This document shows, piece after piece, positions 43,401 to 53,800 of a stretch of 64,000 nt of DNA (positions are counted from its first letter, which is position 1; every line of letters starts with the position of its first letter). The notes under the pieces were generated by a model. That model did no database searches. It saw only the letters and a program-made list of their open reading frames with translations, and had not been told where the DNA came from. Both the position numbers and the translations under genes were made by a program. Source of the DNA: Neostapfia colusana (lineage: Eukaryota > Streptophyta > Magnoliopsida > Poales > Poaceae); contig JASWHV010000012.1 of assembly GCA_030760725.1 (NCBI GenBank), forward strand, positions 78,938,968 to 79,002,967. The letters are read 5' to 3'.

Positions 43401-44885
43401 CTCAATCTATGCCTGGTAAATAGTGGTGAACCCATCGCCATGGAAGTGGACTCCACACTAGAGCAAGACATGCGTGATGGTCAAAAGGATGACGAAAAGA
43501 TACAAGAAATCAGACAACTCATCAAGGAAAATAAAGCCCCTGGTTTTAGAGAGGATGAACAAGGAACGGTGTGGCACGGGAAAAGGATCTGTGTGCCTGA
43601 AGTAAAGGAGATCCATGAATTAATTTTGAAGGAGGCTCACGATTCCGACTATTCCATTCATCCTGGGAGTACGAAGATGTACCAGGACCTCAAGAGCAGG
43701 TATTGGTGGTATGGTATGAAGCGAGATGTCGCGGAACATGTTGCCCTATGTGACACATGTCAGTTGGTGAAAGCAGAACATCAACAACCCGCGGGATTAT
43801 TGCAACCACTCAAAGTGCCTGAATGGAAATGGGAAGAAATCGGTATGGATTTCATAGTGGGATTGCCTAGGACCCAATCAGGATATGATTCAATATGGAT
43901 CATCATCGACAGGCTAACCAAGATGGCTCATTTCATCCCCATGAAAGAAAGCTACAGCGGATCCAAATTGGCGGAATTTTACATGTCAACGATCGTGTGT
44001 TACCATGGAGTGCCAAAGAAGATTGTGTCGGATCGAGGGACACAGTTCACCTCAAGGTTCTGGCAGAAGTTACATGAAACCATGGGAACCCATCTGAATT
44101 TCAGCTCTGCCTATCATCCCCAAACTGACGGGCAGACGGAGAGAACCAATCAGATCCTTGAAGATATGCTGAGGGCATGTGCACTGAAAAACAATAGGAG
44201 TTGGGACAAGAACTTACCGTATGCGGAGTTTTCCTATAACAACAGCTATCAAGCTAGTATGAAGATGTCACCGTTTGAAGCCTTGTACGGGAGGAAGTGC
44301 AGAACTCCCCTATTTTGGAACCAAACAGGGGAAAGTAAAGTGTTTGGTCCCGAGGTACTACAAGAAGCCGAGGTGAAGGTGAGGGAAATTCGCAACAACT
44401 TGAGGATAGCACAGACACGCCAAAAGAGCTATGTTGAGGTACGAAGAAGAGAGCTCGTTTTCAACGTGGGAGACTATGTCTATCTCAAGGTGTCCTCTAT
44501 CAGAGGACTTCATCGGTTCAAGGTGAAAGGGAAGTTGTCACCTCGATACATCGGACCCTTTCAAGTTCTGGAAAGGAAAGGCGAAGTGGCGTATCAACTA
44601 GAGTTACCGGCTCGTCTATCGGATGTGCACGATGTGTTCCATGTGTCACAACTCAAGAAATGCCTGAGAACGCCTGAAGAGGTGTTACCCATGAATGAAG
44701 TGGACGTAGCTGAGGATTTGTCTTATGCCGAGCAACCATCCAAGATTTTGGAGACAATGGAACGCCTCACCAGAAATAAAAGAATCCGGATGTGCAAGGT
44801 GCAGTGGAAGCATCACTCAGAAGAGGAAGCCACCTGGGAGCGGGAAGATGAGCTCAAGGCACAATTTCCGGAATTGTTTTCTTAG
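40417..44885 (+). pseudogene. Tekay gag-pol polyprotein with C-terminal chromodomain, two lesions
   Basis: Starts at ATG 40417, right after CCAG. The spacer 40113-40416 holds no gene. Gag: SEFLGTQPPKFAS and DDWLKTIESNM, then a zinc knuckle CFSCGEVGHYAHKC (about 41440-41485). Protease DSGATHSF at about 41630. RT: SKIDLRSGYHQL (about 42370) and intact FIDDILVFS (Asp pair 42565-42570). RNase H: YCDASGNGLG, LELAA and MDHKSLKY (43000-43210). Integrase: HHCC zinc finger (43615-43775), catalytic Asp in MDFIVGLP, Asp in SDRGTQF, Glu in GQTERTNQ. The GPF/Y-type region is SPRYIGPF (about 44540), and the chromodomain is about 44735-44870 (VQWKHHSEEEATWE). Lesions: in-frame TGA at 41008-41010 where Arg is expected, and a one-base loss near 42957 between RT and RNase H. 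Otherwise complete. Confidence 0.93.
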
Positions 44886-44912
44886 AACCACCAATCTCGA
44901 GGACGAGATTTC

Positions 44913-44930
44913 TTTTAACGGGGGTAGAGC
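44913..44930 (+). other. Polypurine tract of the Tekay element
   Basis: TTTTAACGGGGGTAGAGC immediately before the 3' LTR, 28 bases after the end of pol; the expected plus-strand primer. Confidence 0.75.
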
Positions 44931-47900
44931 TGTAACACCCTAAAATCCTGTTAAGACCCAAAATCCTGTTAAGAGGGGAATTTAAAAATTTTTGGATGTG
45001 TTGCATGTTTTGCAACAATTTAAATTCAAACTAGAATTCAATTTAAACTCAAAACAGAAAAGAAATAGAAAAAGAAAAAGGAAAACAGAAAAAAAACCGG
45101 CCAGTGGGCCGAAACCCACCAGCTGGCCCACCCAGCACCCGCGCCAGCCCGCAGCCGCGCGCGCTCCTTCCTCCCACTGACAGGCGGGGCCTGCCAGCCC
45201 TTCTTCTACCTCGCGCCCGCGCCGGGACTCTCTCACCCCGAATCCAAACCGACCCGGATTTCTGTGAATCCCAGCCGAATTTCGATCGGGGGTGACGCAA
45301 ACTCGATCTAAACCACCCCGCCGCCCTTCCCCGTCTATAAAAACCCCGGCCTCGTTCTGTTTTTCCCACGCGATCCGCCGATTTTACTCCGGTGAGAAAT
45401 CGAGCCTTCTCCGGCGAATTCTGGCCGATCTAAGCTCGGAAATTCCGATCTAACTCGCTGGTCTTGATTCACCGCCTCCGGGGAACCCTCCAGGTGCAGA
45501 AAACTCAGTGACCTGCGGTTCAAACACAGCGCCGACGAGCCTCGCCGTGGCTTCAATTCGGACCTCGTCGCCGACCGCCTTCCAGGACCTCCGAGCTCAA
45601 GAAAACCCCCGAGGTGAGATCCCCGACCTCTCCTCCACCGGTCTATGCCATAAGATCACAGTTCTAGGAAGAATTCTCGAAGATCCGAAAGTCTGCGGCG
45701 AGATCGCCGCTTCCCGCCGCCGTGCGCCGCCGGGCAGCGCCGCCCGCGCTCGATCAGAGCGACGTGGCCGCTTGTGCGCCGTCTATTTTAAATCGCACGG
45801 TAGACTTTAAATCCCTGCGTACCGGTTCGGCGTTATAATCTCAGCCGTTTGTTTTAAATCGGACGGTCCACGTCAGCCCCGTGTTATAAAGACTGGAAAT
45901 CTTACGTGCTACCCCCTGGGGTTCTCGGGAAATAAGAGCTAGCCCCAGAAACTTCTGATCTAGCCCCTGGAACTTCAGAAAATCATGTAAATTCATTTAA
46001 AAATCAGTTTTAGCCCCTGGACTTAATAAAAATTAGGAAAAACTCCTCTGTTATGTATAGCTAGACCCCTGAAAATTGTTAAAATAATATTATAGACCCT
46101 GTAGTGGGGTGAGTTTACCTTTTTAGCCCTGTTTAATATTTAATTTAGGAAATTGAATATGTGGCTAGTGTTTAAAATTTAAAAAGTGGGACAAACATAT
46201 TGTCAAAATTAAATTAAAAACTTTCTCAGTATTTAGAAAACTTTGGAGTGAGATAAAAACATATTTTGGGCTGAAGTGAATCTGTTTAATTTATTATTCA
46301 CATTTAGGGACACATTTTTAAGTAAAGAATAGTTATGGAAAATAGGGAAAATAATTGTAAAATAGTTTACATCAGAGGAAAAGGTCAAAAATATATTAGC
46401 AAATATTTTAGATCAGAACCTATTCTGTTTAGATGATGTGTCTTGTTATTTTTATAATAAAGTTCACATTTAGGCATAGGAAATAAATCTGAAAATATAG
46501 CAAATAGTAAATGATAAATGGAGTTCTAAAATCCAAAGAATTCAGTTTAGGGTTGGTAGAAATTATGAAGACACATATGGAGAAGGAAAATACCTTTCAT
46601 GCATACTTGGTAGCTAAAAGGTGTAGTAATTGAATATAAGGAATTTATTTAAATTGGAAACTCATATATATAGTATGTAAGTATAAATGTGAACACAAAA
46701 GTAGGAATCATATACATATGATTAAAAGTGCATGCAAGCCACATATCAACACACATAGAGTAACCACAACACATATAATGGTGAATGACTTTCATAAATA
46801 TGAATGTGTGGTTTGTATGAAGTAGAAGTGTGAACTATGTCTTATGGATTGTTGTTTTTCTTTTGCTATGTGTGATGGTATGATGTAGAACCTGCTCAAG
46901 AGCAAGTTATTCCTTTCCAAGATCAGGACTACCCATTTCAAGAGCAGCAGGAAGGAGGCAAGTGTCATTGACCACTTTGATCCTATGCTAGGATGTGTAG
47001 ATAGAATTATTTGCATGTCAAGTTAAATATGAAACCCATGCTAGGAAGTTTCCCTAGACTTGCATCATCTTGTTTCCTTGTAGCTTGGGTTGGGATTTAT
47101 TTTATCATGTCATTTATTATTATGCATATGCTTAGCCATGCTTAGAATGGGATATTTGGGATATGAGATCATCAGTTTATTTTACCATACTCTTGAATGA
47201 GATATTGTGAGTTCTGTAGAGGTAGGGATCAAGGCAAGTTGGATGTTTTGGTTGTGTGCTGGGTGCATGAGACTCGGGTTTGTGTTTAGTACTTGCCTGG
47301 ATCCTATGGACTGGTTCATGGAGCATGTAACCTGGCTTTACCGTGCCAACCACATGCTGAGATGGGGCAGCTTGGCCAATTAATTAGGTGTATCCCCGGC
47401 GTAGTATGGGTGTGTTGGATGGTGTGGGGAGTAGGTGTCAGCTGGACTACCATATGAACCGCAAGGCTCAAGAGGGGGCCACTGCAGCGGGGTTGGAGCC
47501 TCTTGTATGCTGTTAGGGGTGAAACCTCAGTGGGCCCACGCTCGTCGGGAATCCCTTTGTAAAGGCTTCGTGGTGATCTCCTGGCTACACACCTGGGAAG
47601 TGTGAATGTGGTTCGTAGCCACTGGCATAATGGAGGTTCTTTTAGTCCACCCGGCAACGGGGGATGAAATCACTACATGTGGGTACAGTGGTACAAACTC
47701 TGCAGAGTCAAAACTGTCATGACAGCCGTGCTCACGGTCAAGAGCGGCTTGGACTTATTCATGATTAGAGGAGTGATGGTTTTGGAAGTTGTGAATGTTA
47801 AGCGGGGAGCTTAACATTTGAAATGATGTTATGGTTATTTGATTATGATGATGGGATGGGAGATTGGGACCATTTCACCTGTGTAGTAATGTAGGTGCTT

Positions 47901-48359
47901 AATAAGCTAAGGTGGTAGGTATTAATTGCGTAGTGCTTTAACCATGAGTTCAACCTCCCCTTGTTCTAGCCATGCATGATATAATTTTACCACACTTGCT
48001 GAGTACCATCGGTACTCAACCTTGCATATTTGTTGGTTTATATTGCTGCTCAGGTCATGATAATGAGGTGGTGTATAATGACCAAGACTTTAGACCCGAA
48101 GAAGGTTTCTAGGTTCATGGAGACCCCCGGGCAACGCCTGTAATGGAGCCCACAAGAATAATATTCCGCTGCTAGTTTATTTATTTATGATGAACTATTT
48201 ATCGTCCATCGAGACATATGCTTTGTAAGACTTATTTATATTCGACACCTGGCTTGTAATAAATGATGCTTCACTATTTGTCATCACATGTATGAGAAAA
48301 TGATCCTGGCATACATGTGATATTCACTTGGTTGTTCTTCGGAGAAACCGGTTGTGACA
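44931..48359 (+). repeat. Tekay element 3' LTR
   Basis: Starts TGTAACACCCT and ends GGTTGTGACA, 3429 bases as in the 5' LTR (two compensating one-base indels). The TATA box is at 45336-45343. It carries the better-preserved version of the candidate LTR small ORF (exons at 45508-45613, 46889-46957 and 48054-48112). Confidence 0.96.
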
Positions 48360-49455
48360 GTTACCCGTTAGGAGTTCATAGGGAGTCTTCTTCAAGAGAT
48401 GATGAAGGTAGAGACAGTTTGTGGCATGGCAAGCGGTGTTAACCTCTTCCGCCCAAAACCAATCAGATGTCTTGTACTCATCAAGCATTGTTCTTGACAT
48501 CTCTATTAGAGTTCGGGTCTTCCTTTCGGCCACCCCATTTTGTTCGGGTGTGTAGGGTGCCAAAAACTCATGCTTGATGCTCTCCTCGTTGAAGTACTCT
48601 TCTACTTGGGTGTTCTTGAAGTCGGTGCCGTTGTCGCTTCTTATCTTCTTGATTCTCAAAGGGAACTCATTTTGAGCTCTCCTCAAGAAACTCTTAAGGA
48701 CACCTTGAGTTTCACCCTTAACATGCAAGAAAAGTACCCAAGTGAAGCAAAAAAAATCATCGAAAATGACTAGACCATACTATTACCGCCAATGCTTATG
48801 TGAGCAATAGGACCAAAGAAGTCCATGTGAACCATCTCTAGTGGTCTCGTTGTTGTTATCACATTCTTGGTGGGATGAGTTACTCCAACTTGTTTTCCGG
48901 CTTGGCACGCGCTACAAGGTCTATCTTTCACAGAAACAACATTCTTAAGACCTCGGATGTGATTACCCTTTAGAAGTTTTTGAAGATTTCTCATACCAAC
49001 ATGGGCTAGCCTACGATGCCACAGCCATCCCATGTTAGTCTTTGCCATCAAGCATGTGTCAAGTTGAGTTAATCTGTAGAGAAGTCCACGAGATAAAGCT
49101 TTCCTTTGAGCACACCTTTGAATGCAATTGAGTTATCTACTCTTCTAGTGACAATCACGCCTTCGTTAGTGAATAAGCAATTAAAATCTTTGTCACATAA
49201 TTGAGACATGGATAAAAGGTTATAATCTAGTGGCTCAACATGCATGACATTTGAAATGGTGTGTTGTGGAGAAATGGAGATTTTACCTATACCTAGTACC
49301 CTTCCTTGGCTATTGTCACCGAAATAAATACCTTGACTTGGATCATTGGTTTCTTCATACTCTACAAACATTTTTCTCGCTCCAGTCATGTGGTTGGTGC
49401 AGCCACTATCTAATACCCACTTTGTACCGCCGGAGGAGTACGCCTACAAACAAGT
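48360..49455 (-). pseudogene. Sirevirus B protease and integrase core, broken
   Basis: Minus strand, N-terminal part of pol. Protease motif LDSGCTNHMTG at about 49380-49412, followed by LSMSQLCDKDF and VDNSIAFKG (49069-49389). The pre-integrase/zinc part contains WLWHRRLAHVGM and CSACQAGKQ (48770-49051). The integrase core has Asp in VHMDFFGP, Asp in IRSDNGTDF (near 48630) and Glu in PEQNGVAERK (near 48540), so all three catalytic residues are present. It ends at 48360 where the Tekay element is inserted. Breaks: a frameshift near 49055-49065 and a stop near 48770, so the frame is in three pieces. Confidence 0.88.
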
Positions 49456-50868
49456 TTAGGCTTTGGTTTTAGATACCCAAGCTTGGTTGGGTCCTTTGAG
49501 GTTATTGACAAGAGTTTTGGGTACCCATACACAAGGCTTTGGGCTCTTGCGGAGTGGCCCAACATATTTTGCATAGACATACCCAAATTTGCTTCTCATT
49601 AGTACATAAGATGCATTAAAATCATAGAATAAAGTTAGGTTGATATTTTTAGCACTATTAGCATCTTTAGTACATTTATCAAATTTTGCCATTTTAGTAG
49701 AGGTAGAAACATGACATTCATTCATAGTTTGGTATGATCCTTCCTTGACAAAGGCAATATGCATTTTGTTATTCTTAGGGATATTTGCATTTTGTTTTGC
49801 TTCCCTTGAATAGCCAAGACCATCTTTGATCAAGGGAGACCTTGCAATGGAGTATGCGCTACGTGCATACTTGATCTTCTCCTTGTCAAAGATGCCACCT
49901 TTAGGTGTACTCTTGCTTTTTGCCATATTAACCTCATTTTTTAAATTAGGTACAAGTTTTTTCACAGTTACAGATTTTAGTGTTTGACTCTAAATTAGAC
50001 AAGTTTGAGCTTGTTGAGGCGGAAGAGATAACACTTGACTTGAGAGTTGCGAATTGTGCTTCAAGATTCTTGTGAGCTTTGTTCAAACTCACAAGCTCAT
50101 CTTGGAGCACAACATTCGAACTCTTGAGACACGAAGAGGTCTCCTTGCATTCCGCAAGTTCAAGTTCAAGCGCCATGTTTTTCTCATTCTAAAGCTCGAG
50201 GAGCTTCTCAAGGTCAAGATTCTTTTGCTTCTCCTTGATAAGAAAGTCATCTTGTCTCTCAAAAAGTTCCTCTTTATCTAAAATTTCATCAAAGAGCTTT
50301 TTCATTTTAATTAGGGCACTTTTACTCAATCCCTCAAACATATACTCATTTTCACTATCACTATCAAAATCTTCATCTTTAATGGAACGCAGGGAGAGTT
50401 TAGTTTTTACCTTCCGCTTTCCCTCCTTTGCCATGAGACATGTGTGGCTTGAGCTCTTCCACTCCCCCTTGTTTGGAAAGAGAGTCTTCTTCATCGTTGC
50501 CTTCTTGATAGCGACGGTTGCCACTTCCGCTTCATCATCAGAGGAGGACTCGTCATTGGAATCCCACTCCTTGCCAACATGAGTGTGCCTATGTGCCTTC
50601 TTCTTCTTGAACATCCTCTTTTCTTGAGGCTTTTCATCCTTATTCTTTTTTTCTTGTCCTCTTCCTTTTCGTATAGGCAATTAACGATGTAATGCCCATA
50701 CTCGCCGCAATTGTAGCAAGCTCTCTTGGTTCTCGACTTGCTCTTGTCCTTGCCTGAGTTGATGGTCTTGTGGGGCGAGAACTTGAGTCCTTCATTGCCA
50801 TGAGCGTTGTTCTCGCCAACGCCGGTGATGTCGATGATCGGCAACTCCTTCTTGCCGTTTTCCCCCAT
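49456..50868 (-). pseudogene. Sirevirus B gag (Opie/Ji-like), N-terminally deleted and broken
   Basis: Begins only 36 bases from the primer site with MGENGKKELPIIDITG, and already reaches the zinc knuckle CYNCGEYGHYIVNC by residue ~50 (about 50690-50730). Related gags have a capsid-like domain of several hundred residues before the knuckle, so that part appears to have been deleted. After it come a Lys-rich stretch, THVGKEWDSNDESSSDDE, an acidic segment, a Glu/Lys coiled-coil (49946-50340) and the C-terminal PKTLVNNLKGPNQAWV-type end. Breaks: a frameshift near 50610-50680, TAG at 50189-50191, and a frameshift near 49950. Confidence 0.82.
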
Positions 50869-50903
50869 ATCCTCTCCAAGCGGTTAAGCTTTTAAGAGAG
50901 TTA

Positions 50904-50916
50904 GGTTCTGATACCA
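50904..50916 (-). other. Primer-binding site of Sirevirus B
   Basis: The minus strand reads TGGTATCAGAACC, one mismatch from the usual tRNA-iMet complement TGGTATCAGAGCC, two bases from the LTR end at 50919. Confidence 0.85.
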
Positions 50917-50918
50917 AT

Positions 50919-51608
50919 TGAAAGTTGCCTAGAGGGGGGTGAATAGGTGGAAAATCTGAAATTTGGCTTAATAAAACTGATCAGTTCACAGGGTGCAAAC
51001 TAGTCCAGTCCTATGGTCAGACTAGTCCGGTCACAAAGAAATCTAACTCAAGAGAGAGGATCCTCAGAAGTTTTCGCTGATCTATTTGATGAGTAGTGAA
51101 GTAATTCAGTCCAGCAATTAGTGGTGAGGTTGATCGGAAAAATAACTGACTAGAATTGGGTGGATAGCAAGACTTTAATTGATAAATGCAAAGAACTTTA
51201 AAATGATCTAGCAAGAAACTAGAGGCAAACCGAAAGAGGCAGAGCAAATAATTTATCCCGTGGTTCAGCTTCACCAAGAAGCTTACGTCCATGTTGAGGA
51301 GTCCACAAAGGACCAGGTTGCTCTCAACCCTATCCTCACCGAGCCGCCATAAAGGTTGGCTTGTTCTTCCACTATGTCACAAAGACTTCACAACAATTTA
51401 TGGGGCGACTCACAACTTGAGGCTCCCACAAGATTTCAGCTCAAAGCACTTACAAATCAGCACCCTCAACAACACATTGTCCACTTAGTGTGAGATAATC
51501 AACCAAGAGCTCAATGCTGCCCACTCCCCTTTTTCTCCTCTTCCCAAAACTCCCAAACCCTCAAGAATCACTCTTAGGGATCCAAGAATTGAAGAGAGGG
51601 GGCTAGAA
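50919..51608 (-). repeat. Sirevirus B 5' LTR, terminal 690 bases
   Basis: Starts TGAAAGTTGCC on the plus strand and aligns with 28763-29455 of the 3' LTR. It ends at GGGGGCTAGAA where the family C LTR (TGTGGCGG) begins. The rest of this LTR should lie beyond the window after the inserted element. Confidence 0.92.
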
Positions 51609-51865
51609 TGTGGCGGACCGGAATCCGCTCATCCAGGATCGCAGAGGGTGCTGCCGCACGATGCGACACCCGACAGCACACATCATAAGGAAACATTGTA
51701 TTACATAGAAAGCCAACTGAAATGTACAAAATCGTACCATACTCAGTTACAAACTAGGGTTTATATTACACAGCGGAAGTTAAATTTGTAAAACTCACGC
51801 CCGCCTATCTAGCAACAGTCGGTTGCCCAGCCCTAGGGCAACCCACACTAGCTGCACTCCTCAGC

Positions 51866-51963
51866 TCAGTGCGGCGTGTACGGCTCCCACTCAGCCGTGG
51901 TCCCCGACGGAGGGTAACCCTCGCCGGTGGACTCGTAACCCGAGTCCGTGGGATACTCCTCAC
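51866..51963 (-). other. Candidate last exon of the LTR small ORF, copy C3
   Basis: On the minus strand the acceptor GTGTTTTTCAG is followed at 51963 by GT GAG GAG, entered in phase 1. The frame is open for 31 codons to TGA at 51866-51868. The product is rich in Gly/Pro/Glu/Tyr and ends PPSGTTAEWEPYTPH, like copy C2. The matching exon 2 is 62754-62834, on the other side of the Sirevirus insertion. Confidence 0.5.
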
Positions 51964-52139
51964 CTGAAAAACACTTAAGCAGCAACCATGAGCACAATGG
52001 CTCAACAAGACTTAACCGACTCACCTAGGCATGAAACTCTACATGTAGTGTACCACGGACATGGGACGGTAAATTGCAGCCAACGGACACGCCTACGAGT
52101 TCATCCTTAGTTCATACTTTAGCCACAAGTTAACAGTTC

Positions 52140-52144
52140 ATAAA
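52140..52144. repeat. Target-site duplication ATAAA (partner 61904-61908)
   Basis: ATAAA precedes the 5' LTR and is repeated exactly after the 3' LTR. It defines Sirevirus A copy 3 and joins the two segments of the family C LTR. Confidence 0.96.
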
Positions 52145-53739
52145 TGTGAGTCCTATGTCTGCTGAATACATTGGCTTTGACGATAAAAGTTTTGAATACT
52201 ACCAAAACACCTTTTTAACAAGGTCCGACTCTAGGTCCGAGCTCCTGCAAGGTCCGACGATCGGTCCGACTAGTTTTAGTAAGCTCCGGCGCTGGGTCCG
52301 ACTAGCTTTGGTAAGCTCCGGTTCAAGGTTTGGTTAGCTTTGGTAAGGTTCGGAGCTTGATTGCAATGGTTCTGCTTTTAACTTGCAATATTTCGAACTT
52401 GCTTTACTCTTATGGAAAGTTTACTTAGTATTATTTTACTATGTTTTTGGTGTGTTTTGGTGGTTATGGCTGATATCATTTTGCTATGGTTTACAACATG
52501 CTTATGTGAGGTGCTCACGTAAGATGTTGTAGTTTCGGAACTAACGAGAGTCAAGTTGAGGACTTGTGCTCGGAAGTATTGGTTGTTTATTCATGTTCAG
52601 GTGTTGCTTGAGTTCAAGACATGGCTGGTGACGAGATCCATTGAACTAGTCTTAGGGAGAAGATGAGGTTCAACAACCAAGTTCGGGAGGAATTGTGGTT
52701 GAGTTGATCGGGAGGTCGCGCAGCATGTTTGAATCAAGAACAATGCATATGAAGGTATCGTGGACGTTGTTGGAAGGTGTTTGCACGTGTGCAAGGAGTG
52801 CATGGACGTGGCAACATGGTTCCAATGCGTGCTGAAGAGATATTGGAGTGGAGATATGGTTGAAAAGATTCAACCGGCTGGATTTTGCGCTCAGGCTGCG
52901 GCTGAGGCGGTTATGGTTTGTTTATGGAAAGTTTCGAGTTGGTTATAACAGGATTTCATGTTAGGCATGAAGTAGAGTTGTTTTAGGAATGTTTGGGACG
53001 TTCCTAAGATGTTTGAAAGTCTTGAGATTGCTTCTATCTGCGTATAGAAGAGTCTTGAGCAGTATTGGAAAGTTACAGTTTGAATCCAAGTAGGAGTAGG
53101 AGTCCTAGTTTGAATTGGATTGGCCATAGAGCTGGTTATATAAGCAAGGGAGGCCAAGGCGCATGGAGAGCATGACTTTGGGGCTGTTCCTCTTGTGTTT
53201 TGATAAATAAAATTTGTATTCCAAAGGAACTTTTTTTCCGTGTTCGTCCGACTTGTTTCAGACAAGTTTTTCTCGAGTTTCTGTTCAGCACTACCTTGCT
53301 TCGGTGGTTTTATCATAACTCGACTTTTACAGATCCAATTGATGTGATTCTTTTTTGTTTGTCTTCACAACTTGATTTCTATCATCTGTGAAAATTTCAC
53401 GGTCATTGAATTTGTGGTTTTTGATCTACACGAGTTTTTTTGCAGTATTCCAGAACTGTTTTTCTCGCGTAGGATAGATTGACATCTGTTCAATCTTTCG
53501 ATCGTAACTTGAGTTTCTCTCAACGGATTTTCATGATTCTTGTTGTGACGTCTTCGTGACTTGATTCTCTACAATCTATACTAGTTTTGCCACAGTTGAA
53601 CATGTTTATATTAGTCGCACACACGGTTTGTTTAAAAGATCGGTTTTCTGCTGAGGGGTGTTTTGTTGCTTCTGCTGAAAAGTTTTTATCTACCATTCAC
53701 CCCCCTCTGGTAGCTTTACACGTGTACTTCGATCCTACA
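52145..53739 (+). repeat. Sirevirus A copy 3, 5' LTR
   Basis: Starts TGTGAGTCC and ends CGATCCTACA; the primer site TGGTATCAGAGCC follows at 53742. The first 220 bases carry repeated AGGTCCGA(C/G) and AAGCTCCGG motifs (about 52221-52360). Confidence 0.95.
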
Positions 53740-53800
53740 ATTGGTATCAGAGCCAGGTTGCTCTAATCTTTGTGATTTGCACAAGTTTTGACTAATCATC

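Larger units (their letters stand above)
35683..48359 (+). mobile_element. Nearly intact Tekay-type chromovirus (Ty3/gypsy)
   Basis: 12.7 kb with two 3429-base LTRs (35683-39111 and 44931-48359), a perfect 5-base TSD, tRNA-iMet primer site, ORF0, gag-pol ending in a chromodomain, and a polypurine tract. I counted about fifty differences between the LTRs by eye (near 1.5 percent), many of them C/T or G/A changes, so it is among the youngest insertions here. With the usual grass rate of 1.3e-8 per site per year this would be roughly half a million years. Only two lesions are seen in gag-pol. The Tekay assignment comes from gag type and chromodomain position. Confidence 0.95.
28763..51608 (-). 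mobile_element. Sirevirus B (Opie/Ji-like Ty1/copia), split by the Tekay insertion and truncated
   Basis: Minus strand: 5' LTR 50919-51608 (cut by a family C LTR at 51609), primer site 50904-50916, gag 49456-50868, protease and integrase core 48360-49455, Tekay insertion 35683-48359, rest of integrase, RT and RNase H 33667-35682, extra ORF 30974-32693, polypurine tract 30517-30530 and full 3' LTR 28763-30516. The gag text around the zinc knuckle (THVGKEWDSNDESS, VATVAI, HTCLMAKE) is of the Opie/Ji type known from maize and relatives. Coding regions hold stops, frameshifts and a mutated RT active site. Confidence 0.92.
51609..52144 (-). repeat. Family C LTR, copy C3, first segment
   Basis: Plus-strand terminus TGTGGCGGACCGG, inserted in the Sirevirus B LTR after CTAGAA. 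It resumes at 61904 after the Sirevirus A copy 3 insertion. CCCGACAGCACACATCATAAGG corresponds to CCCAACAGCACACATAAGG in copy C1. It contains exon 3 of the candidate small ORF (51866-51963). Confidence 0.75.
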
